Shown one piece after another: positions 58,431-64,000 of a DNA stretch of 64,000 nt. Under the pieces are notes generated by a model. That model worked only from the letters and a program-made list of their open reading frames with translations, searched no databases and was not told where the DNA came from. Position 1 is the first letter of the stretch, and every line of letters starts with the position of its first letter. Location of the stretch: assembly GCA_019114515.1 (NCBI GenBank), contig DXFH01000001.1, positions 1-64,000 of the forward strand, in the 5' to 3' direction. Origin of the DNA: Candidatus Limosilactobacillus merdigallinarum (GTDB lineage: Bacteria; Bacillota; Bacilli; Lactobacillales; Lactobacillaceae). Both the position numbers and the translations under genes were made by a program.

Positions 58431-59024
58431 TTATTTATGCTGCATAACACCGTTTAAGAATACATCCAAGATAATCTTGCCACGCTGTTCGTTACTGATA
58501 CTCTTACCACCAAGCTGCTGTAATGAACCAAATAATGGTGTCAAGTCAGCGATGAACAATTCAGCAGCTTCTTTAGGCAGGAGGTCCGGACGCAAATGCG
58601 CTTCCGGCAGCTTAAAGAATTCAGAAACTGGCTCAATGTAGTCCATCATAAAAATAATTTCCAGTTTACGACGACCACTAGGACTCAAGAGCGAGGCAGT
58701 GGACTGCCAATTATTGTAAACGTTGTTCGGGTGATTCTTAGTAAAGACTTCTGTGATTTCCCACAAACGGTCTTTTGCCGATAAGTTATCCCGGCGCATC
58801 ACCTGGTTAATTTGCTGACGGACCTTGCTGCAGTGTGCAGACAAGACATCCAAGTACAATACTTCCTTATCACTAAAATGATGATACAAAGCCGGCTGGG
58901 TAATGCCAATTTCCTTAGCAATGTCACGGGTAGAGGTTAATGCGTACCCCTTTTTTAAGAATAATTTAGTGGCGGTCTCCATGATCGCTGTTCTGGTTTT
59001 TGCTAGTTGTTCTGTTCTCTTCAT
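58431..59024 (-). CDS. TetR/AcrR family transcriptional regulator
   Basis: A 197-aa repressor. The helix-turn-helix (about residues 10-57) contains STRDIAKEIGITQPALYHHFSDKEVLY, typical of TetR. The C-terminal ligand domain gives no clue to the inducer. It has a GGGAG site and an upstream TATAAT without a clear -35. No obvious target gene is beside it, since clpC and rpoB flank it, so its target may be itself or a distant gene. Confidence 0.88.
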   Translation of the reverse strand: MKRTEQLAKTRTAIMETATKLFLKKGYALTSTRDIAKEIGITQPALYHHFSDKEVLYLDVLSAHCSKVRQQINQVMRRDNLSAKDRLWEITEVFTKNHPNNVYNNWQSTASLLSPSGRRKLEIIFMMDYIEPVSEFFKLPEAHLRPDLLPKEAAELFIADLTPLFGSLQQLGGKSISNEQRGKIILDVFLNGVMQHK

Positions 59025-59129
59025 GATTTATCTCCCAATAAATTTTATTGAATCTTCCCGGGACAATTATAGTCAATACTACCTAATTTTTCCAGAAAAT
59101 CCTGAAGAGTCTCGTTTCTACTCTCTGCG

Positions 59130-61607
59130 TTACTTTACTGTAATCAATTGTTTTTCGTGCTGGGGATTTTCCTTACTGAAGGTTAATTTACCATGCCGAG
59201 CACCAATCGTCACCCGATCACCAGATTGCACATTGCCATCGAGTAACGCCATGCTTAACGGATCTTCAACCATATTTTGAATGGACCGACGAAGCGGCCG
59301 TGCCCCATATTCAGGGTTATAGCCATCCTTAGCAATCGCATCAATTGCTGCAGCCGTAAAGTGCAAATCAATTCTTTGTTCCTTAACCCGGTCAATCAAG
59401 TGACGGGTAAGCAACTTAACAATTTGATGCAAATCATTCTTAGTTAACGAGTGGAAAATAATCGTCTCATCAATCCGGTTTAAAAATTCGGGACGGAAGT
59501 GCAACCGTAATTGTGATTGAATAGCCGACTTCATCGCTTGATAGTCATGCTGCACATCTTCAGCACCAAAGCCCACTGTCTTCTCATCCCGTAATTGAGT
59601 TGCTCCCAAGTTAGAAGTCATAATCAGGATAGTGTTGCGGAAGTCAACGCGCCGACCCTTCGAATCAGTCAAGAAGCCATCATCTAATACCTGCAGGAGC
59701 AAGTTAAAGATATCGACATTCGCCTTTTCTACTTCGTCTAGTAGAACAACGGAATAAGGGTGCTGCCGTACCTTTTCCGTCAGCTGACCGCCCTCTTCAT
59801 AGCCAACATAGCCCGGAGCGGCACCGACTAAGCGGCTGGCACTGTATCGTTCCTGGTATTCTGACATATCAATGCGAATCATATTATCTTCGGAACCAAA
59901 CATCTCGTCGGCCAAGGCCTTAGCCAATTCGGTCTTACCAACACCAGTAGGGCCAAGGAACATGAAGGAGCCGATTGGACGTGATGGGTCTTTCAAACCA
60001 CTGCGGGCGCGACGAATCGCCCGTGCTAATGCGGAAACGGCCTCATCTTGTCCCACTACGCGTTCATGCAGGCCCTTTTCCAAGTTAATCAACCGGTCGC
60101 TTTCCTTACGCTTCAGCTGGGTCAACGGTACACCGGTCCATTCAGAAACCACCTGGGCAATGTCGCCTTCAGTGACGCGGGCTGCATATTTATCGTGGGA
60201 TTCATTTGCACGCCGCCTCTGTTCAGCCTGATCCAGCTTTTTCTTCAAGTCCAATTCTTGGTGGCGCAATTTGGCAGCCGTATCAAAGTCCTGCCGTTGA
60301 ATGGCCGCTTCTTTTTGGCTGCGCAACTGTGCTAATTCACGTTCACGCTTAGCATGCGGGCTATCCTGACCTTCATGGTTAATGTGTACCATCGCAGCAG
60401 CTTCATCCATCAGGTCAATTGCTTTGTCCGGCAAGAAGTGGTCGGTAATATAACGACTGGAGAGCTGAATGGCTGCTTGCAGCGCTACATCTTCAATTTC
60501 GACATGATGGTGCTTTTCGTATTGGGGCCGAATCCCCTTCAAAATCGCTAATGATTGCTCTTTCGTTGGTTCCTCAACCATTACTGTAGCAAAGCGCCGT
60601 TCCAAAGCCGCATCCGATTCAATGTGCTTTTGGTATTCATCCAGCGTGGTAGCACCGATCAACTGCAGTTCGCCACGGGCCAGTGCTGGCTTCAAGATGT
60701 TGGAAGCGTCAATTGCACCTTCAGCACCACCGGCACCTACTAAAGTATGAAGCTCATCAATGAACAGGATGATATGACCATCCTGGTAAACTTCATCGAT
60801 CACCTTCTTCAAACGGTCTTCGAATTCGCCACGGTATTTAGTACCCGCAACCAATGAGCCCATATCTAGCATCATCAGACGACGGTGGTCTAATTCTTCG
60901 GGAACTTTGTGAGCAGCGATGAGTTGGGCCAGTCCTTCAACAATCGCGGTCTTCCCAACACCTGGTTCACCAATCAAAACCGGGTTGTTCTTCGTCCGCC
61001 GACTCAGGATCTGAACCACCCGCTTAATTTCTTTATCCCGACCGATCACCGGGTCAGGCGACTCTTCTGCAGCCACCTTAGTAAGGTCACGGGCCAATTT
61101 ATCTAGTGTTGGAGTGCCCTTGCTTGCTGGACGACGATTACGCATCCGCTGTTGATTAACGTCAACACCTAGGCGCCGCAACAGATTCCTGCGCGCCTGT
61201 GTAACATCCACATCCAAGCTCATGAGGATACGGGAAGAAAAAATGCGCTCATCACTCAATAATGCTAGTAGTAAGTGCTCAGTGCCAATTCTTTCAGCAC
61301 CAAGCTGACTAGCAGTTTGAGCAGCCACATTTAATATCTCATCTAACTTCGGTGAATTCGGCAGGTAACTGTGCGAATCCAAATTCTCCATCGTTCCATA
61401 ACCAGTGAAACGTTCAATTTCTTCTTTCAGATCATCACTAGTAATGTTCATTTGTCGCAGAGCATTTGCTGCCACACCAGTTTTCTCCAGACTTAGTGCC
61501 AGCAAAAGATGTTCTGTACCAACTGCTTGATGCTTGAATAAACGTGCTTGTTCTTGTGCAATCTTGAGTGCAGCTTGTGCATTAGGGGTATACAGAAAAT
61601 CTGGCAT
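59130..61607 (-). CDS. clpC: ATP-dependent Clp protease ATP-binding subunit ClpC
   Basis: HSP100 unfoldase (825 aa) that feeds ClpP. Order: N-domain with repeat (to ~150), AAA1 with Walker A GEPGVGKT (~215) and [10 protein letters not shown], a UVR/linker region (~410-460), AAA2 with Walker A GPTGVGKT (~555), and the C-terminal domain. Downstream of ctsR with a 36-base gap, so controlled by CtsR. Confidence 0.97.
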   Translation of the reverse strand: MPDFLYTPNAQAALKIAQEQARLFKHQAVGTEHLLLALSLEKTGVAANALRQMNITSDDLKEEIERFTGYGTMENLDSHSYLPNSPKLDEILNVAAQTASQLGAERIGTEHLLLALLSDERIFSSRILMSLDVDVTQARRNLLRRLGVDVNQQRMRNRRPASKGTPTLDKLARDLTKVAAEESPDPVIGRDKEIKRVVQILSRRTKNNPVLIGEPGVGKTAIVEGLAQLIAAHKVPEELDHRRLMMLDMGSLVAGTKYRGEFEDRLKKVIDEVYQDGHIILFIDELHTLVGAGGAEGAIDASNILKPALARGELQLIGATTLDEYQKHIESDAALERRFATVMVEEPTKEQSLAILKGIRPQYEKHHHVEIEDVALQAAIQLSSRYITDHFLPDKAIDLMDEAAAMVHINHEGQDSPHAKRERELAQLRSQKEAAIQRQDFDTAAKLRHQELDLKKKLDQAEQRRRANESHDKYAARVTEGDIAQVVSEWTGVPLTQLKRKESDRLINLEKGLHERVVGQDEAVSALARAIRRARSGLKDPSRPIGSFMFLGPTGVGKTELAKALADEMFGSEDNMIRIDMSEYQERYSASRLVGAAPGYVGYEEGGQLTEKVRQHPYSVVLLDEVEKANVDIFNLLLQVLDDGFLTDSKGRRVDFRNTILIMTSNLGATQLRDEKTVGFGAEDVQHDYQAMKSAIQSQLRLHFRPEFLNRIDETIIFHSLTKNDLHQIVKLLTRHLIDRVKEQRIDLHFTAAAIDAIAKDGYNPEYGARPLRRSIQNMVEDPLSMALLDGNVQSGDRVTIGARHGKLTFSKENPQHEKQLITVK

Positions 61608-61643
61608 AAGTTCCTCCTTGAAAAATGATTTAATTAATTCAGC

Positions 61644-62111
61644 TTAGCTTTCATAACGCAGGCGATTCAAAAATGAAACGAGCAGCCGTGCTCGCAACTG
61701 ATTCTCGGTATTGTGATCATTCACGTCTAGAGTATGTTTAGACAATGCCACCAGCATCAGGTCACCTTCACGACGGCTAATTACCTTTTCTCGATAAAGG
61801 GTTCTGACCACATCAAAGGCGTCATTTTCACTAATGGAATTGCCAATTGCATCAATTAACATATCCAAAACGTCAACATTTTCAAGCAATTTAACTCTTT
61901 CGATCCGGATATAGCCGCCCCCACCACGTTTGCTTTGTACTAAATAACCATTCTGTAGCGTGAAGCGAGTTTTGATCACATAATTGATTTGTGATGGGAC
62001 CACGTCAAAATGATCAGCAATTTCTGAGCGTCGAATTTCAATCTGCTCGTCATTGCCTAAAATCGATTTTAAGTAGCTTTCAATCACATCCGATATACTT
62101 TTGCGATCCAC
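61644..62111 (-). CDS. ctsR: Transcriptional repressor of class III heat-shock genes CtsR
   Basis: CtsR (155 aa), dimeric repressor that senses heat through its glycine-rich wing, here KRGGGGYIRI. GTG at 62111 (VDRKSISDVIESYLKS) is eight bases after GGGAG and gives the normal length; the ATG in the ORF track is 14 codons upstream and falls in the operator. First gene of ctsR-clpC; mcsA and mcsB are absent, as usual in lactobacilli. Confidence 0.93.
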   Translation of the reverse strand: MDRKSISDVIESYLKSILGNDEQIEIRRSEIADHFDVVPSQINYVIKTRFTLQNGYLVQSKRGGGGYIRIERVKLLENVDVLDMLIDAIGNSISENDAFDVVRTLYREKVISRREGDLMLVALSKHTLDVNDHNTENQLRARLLVSFLNRLRYES

Positions 62112-62128
62112 AACTTCATCTCCCATCA

Positions 62129-62166
62129 TCTGACTAATTCTGACCATTATCATACCATGCTTTCAC
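62129..62166 (-). promoter_or_regulatory. ctsR promoter with CtsR operator
   Basis: On the minus strand TGGTATGAT gives an extended -10. Directly after it lies GGTCAGAATTAGTCAGA (62129-62145), two direct heptads GGTCAGA and AGTCAGA spaced by three bases, matching the CtsR box (A/G)GTCAAANAN(A/G)GTCAAA apart from two G for A. CtsR would cover the start of transcription. Confidence 0.75.
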
Positions 62167-62210
62167 AGCCGTCTAATAGCAAAAAGTCTTCTTAATTATC
62201 AGTGATAACA

Positions 62211-62247
62211 AAAAGGAACCTTCAGTGCTTACTGAAAGTTCCTTTAT
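62211..62247 (-). terminator. Terminator of adh
   Basis: AAAGGAACCTTCAGT gctt ACTGAAAGTTCCTTT pairs over 15 bp with one mismatch; on the minus strand TTTTTG follows. It lies 66 bases after the adh stop and upstream of ctsR. Confidence 0.85.
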
Positions 62248-62312
62248 ATGCAGGGCTTGCATACAAATATATGAGTTTAGAAAGACTTAGATTGGTTATT
62301 TATTAACTAAGA

Positions 62313-63335
62313 TTACTTGTTGTGAACGAAGTCAACAACGTTACGACCAACAACCTTGTTGTCCTTCAGTTCTTGAATCATTTCGTTGATTTCACTCAGC
62401 TTGCGAGTGTGAACGATTGGGTGAACCTTGCCTTCAGCACCGAACTGGAAGCATTCAGCCAAGTCTTGACGGGTACCAACCAGAGAACCAGCAACGATGA
62501 TCCCATCCAGAACCGTCTTAGCAATGTTCAGCTTCATGTCACCCTGTGGCAGAGCAACAGCAACTAAGCGGCCATCTGGACGAAGTGAGTTAACGGCTTG
62601 GTCAAAGGCAGCAGTAGTAACAGCAGTAACAACTGCGGCATGAACACCGCCAACCTTTTCTTGGATCTGTTCATCAACGTTGTTATCGTGACGGTTGATC
62701 AGAATTTCAGCACCGTTTTCCTTAGCAGCTTGTAGCTTGTCAGGGTTACCATCAACGGCGATAACGTGTGCACCAAATACATTGTGAGCAAATTGGATAC
62801 CCAGGTTACCAAGGCCACCAGCACCAACAATGGATACCCACTGGCCAGGCTTGATGTTAGCAACCTTCAGAGCCTTGTACATCGTAACACCGGCACAAGT
62901 CAGAGAAGTAGCTTCAACTGGGTCCAGGCCATCTGGAACCTTAACAGCGTAGTCAGCTGGAACAATACACTGTTCCGCCATAGCACCATCAGCAGTGTAG
63001 CCGGCGTTTAAAACGTGGCGGCAAAGAGTTTCACGGCCAGTCAGACAATATTCACAGTGGCCACAGCCCTTGAAGAACCAAGCAATTGATACCCGGTCAC
63101 CAACCTTCAGACTAGTAACACCTGGGGCAACCTTGGATACACGGCCAATACCTTCGTGACCAATGATCCGGCCTGGCTTCTTACCGAAGTCACCGGCAGC
63201 ACAGTGAAGGTCAGTGTGACACAGACCACAGTATTCCATGTCAACTAATGCTTCACCTGGCTTTAAATCACGAAGTTTAACATCCTTAACAGTAACGTAC
63301 CCATCAACTGGGTCATTAATAACAGCAGCTTTCAT
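62313..63335 (-). CDS. adhP: Zinc-dependent alcohol dehydrogenase (AdhP type)
   Basis: A 340-aa medium-chain dehydrogenase. Catalytic zinc ligands lie in GLCHTDLH and GHEGIGRV, four structural-zinc cysteines in [15 protein letters not shown], and the NAD fold in [11 protein letters not shown]. Reduces acetaldehyde to ethanol in heterofermentative metabolism. ATG at 63335 follows AAGGAGA; the ORF-track start is nine codons early. Promoter with Rex-like sites lies upstream. Confidence 0.93.
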   Translation of the reverse strand: MKAAVINDPVDGYVTVKDVKLRDLKPGEALVDMEYCGLCHTDLHCAAGDFGKKPGRIIGHEGIGRVSKVAPGVTSLKVGDRVSIAWFFKGCGHCEYCLTGRETLCRHVLNAGYTADGAMAEQCIVPADYAVKVPDGLDPVEATSLTCAGVTMYKALKVANIKPGQWVSIVGAGGLGNLGIQFAHNVFGAHVIAVDGNPDKLQAAKENGAEILINRHDNNVDEQIQEKVGGVHAAVVTAVTTAAFDQAVNSLRPDGRLVAVALPQGDMKLNIAKTVLDGIIVAGSLVGTRQDLAECFQFGAEGKVHPIVHTRKLSEINEMIQELKDNKVVGRNVVDFVHNK

Positions 63336-63367
63336 AAGTGAAAATCTCCTTCGTAAAAACAAGATCT

Positions 63368-63440
63368 TTGTTACTCTTTACACAAAATATAATAACAGCA
63401 TTTAGGAAAAATGCAAGCGGTAATGTGAAGATAGTAACAA
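63368..63440 (-). promoter_or_regulatory. adh promoter and two Rex-like sites
   Basis: Minus-strand TTGCAT (63411-63416), a 16-base spacer and TATTAT (63389-63394) form the promoter. TTGTGTAAAGAGTAACAA (63368-63385, minus) and ATGTGAAGATAGTAACAA (63423-63440, plus) each match the Rex site TTGTGAA-N4-TTCACAA with three mismatches of 14. Redox control of alcohol dehydrogenase by Rex is well known; use here is inferred. Confidence 0.5.
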
Positions 63441-63590
63441 AGCGTGCTAACATGGCTTGATCGCACTAATGCCAAACAATTGCAATATTCTTTGCGATGG
63501 TATTTTTACTTGATATTCTTTTTTTGTGAATGAATTTGAATAATTGTCTCATTCAAACTTGTGCAATATGTAACTAATTAATAGTAAGTA
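63441..63590. other. Intergenic region upstream of adh
   Basis: AT-rich, with a 7-bp inverted repeat TTTGAAT/ATTCAAA near 63535-63558. No gene is seen. Confidence 0.3.
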
Positions 63591-63629
63591 AAACTCCCGC
63601 CACCTGCAATTAACAGATAACGGGAGTTC
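63591..63629 (-). terminator. Terminator of the right-edge gene
   Basis: AACTCCCG and CGGGAGTT pair; on the minus strand TTTTACTT follows. It lies about 20 bases past the stop of the right-edge gene. Confidence 0.7.
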
Positions 63630-63648
63630 ATTGATGATGACAATGGCA

Positions 63649-64000
63649 TTAGCCAATTACTAACCAACGCATAAAATCATACGCCTTGTTCTTAACTGGT
63701 GGTACCAACTTGTGGAGCCGCTTTTCCATTGACTTCTGGCTGCAATTCTTGCTGCCCTGCCGTAAGTAATCAGTCATTTCATCGTACTTAGCGATCCCGA
63801 AACGCGTGTATTCCGGTTTCATGAATTGGTCACACATGATGCGGTCATCAATACCAGCGTGACGTTTGCTACGCTTGATCCGCAAAATCCGTACTGGCTG
63901 CGTCTCAATTTGGCCATTAACCTTCACAGGAACGTCAATGATGTCACCTTTCAGCAACTGATCCCAGTCTTCTGGATGAATTTTCCGGTATTCTTTTAAG
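63649..64000 (-). CDS. Hypothetical protein, 5' end beyond the window
   Basis: The frame is open through the right edge (LKEYRKIHPEDWDQLLKGDIID...), so the TTG in the ORF track (63957) is not necessarily the start. At least 117 codons, basic, with RILRIKRSKRHAGIDDRIMCDQF and no membrane segment. I do not recognise the family. Confidence 0.6.
   Translation of the reverse strand, partial: LKEYRKIHPEDWDQLLKGDIIDVPVKVNGQIETQPVRILRIKRSKRHAGIDDRIMCDQFMKPEYTRFGIAKYDEMTDYLRQGSKNCSQKSMEKRLHKLVPPVKNKAYDFMRWLVIG

Overview
The window is a chromosomal stretch of a low-to-moderate GC Gram-positive bacterium of the family Lactobacillaceae. The CamS lipoprotein, the ECF transporter core, CtsR-ClpC, the order of the str/S10/spc ribosomal operons, strong AGGAGG ribosome binding sites and frequent TTG/GTG starts all fit. 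The genus is not settled by what I can see; a Limosilactobacillus-like species is my guess. There are no rRNA or tRNA genes, CRISPR arrays, intact insertion sequences or phage genes.

Layout. (1) 1-1158 is an AT-rich, decayed stretch with the first codons of a gene running off the left edge and one clear pseudogene. (2) 1159-7459 (minus) holds rlmD, a plus-strand GlsB-like membrane protein, and gatC-gatA-gatB-dagK. (3) 7460-14764 is an accessory block: a pectinesterase without signal peptide, a GPH sugar symporter, an intergenic region with a 58-codon secreted or membrane peptide gene absent from the ORF track, and a four-gene OpuC-type compatible-solute ABC transporter. From general knowledge of lactobacilli, camS usually sits next to gatC, so this block seems to split a normally continuous pcrA-ligA-camS-gatCAB cluster. 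(4) 14765-22910 (minus) holds a glucosaminidase, xpt, a divergent PurK-like ATP-grasp protein, pcrA, ligA and camS. (5) 23099-26186 (minus) holds an amino-acid permease with a class I amidotransferase-like hydrolase, and an acetoin/diacetyl-reductase type SDR. (6) 26449-48364 (minus) is the translation supercluster: rpsL-rpsG-fusA, the S10 and spc operons through rplQ, ecfA1-ecfA2-ecfT, truA, rplM-rpsI. (7) 48602-50476 holds a plus-strand prepilin peptidase converging on a polytopic membrane protein. (8) 50632-62111 (minus) holds ctsR-clpC, a TetR regulator, and rpoB-rpoC. (9) 62313-64000 holds a zinc alcohol dehydrogenase and a hypothetical gene cut by the right edge.

Most of the window is conserved housekeeping sequence. 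The accessory interest lies in the 7.3 kb block between camS and gatC, in regulatory DNA (an operator overlapping the -35 of the sugar transporter promoter with a related site beside gatC, paired near-palindromes around the SDR promoter, a promoter-leader-terminator arrangement upstream of rpoB, a CtsR box at ctsR, Rex-like sites at adh), and in a 150-bp multi-hairpin element between rpoB and the TetR gene. I did not find a convincing multi-gene undescribed system. The best candidate for something new is the small peptide gene at 10692-10868 with its own promoter, long structured 3' region and terminator.

Start codons were moved from the ORF-track start wherever a Shine-Dalgarno sequence and family knowledge pointed to an internal ATG, GTG or TTG. 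Coordinates for promoters and hairpins were read by eye.
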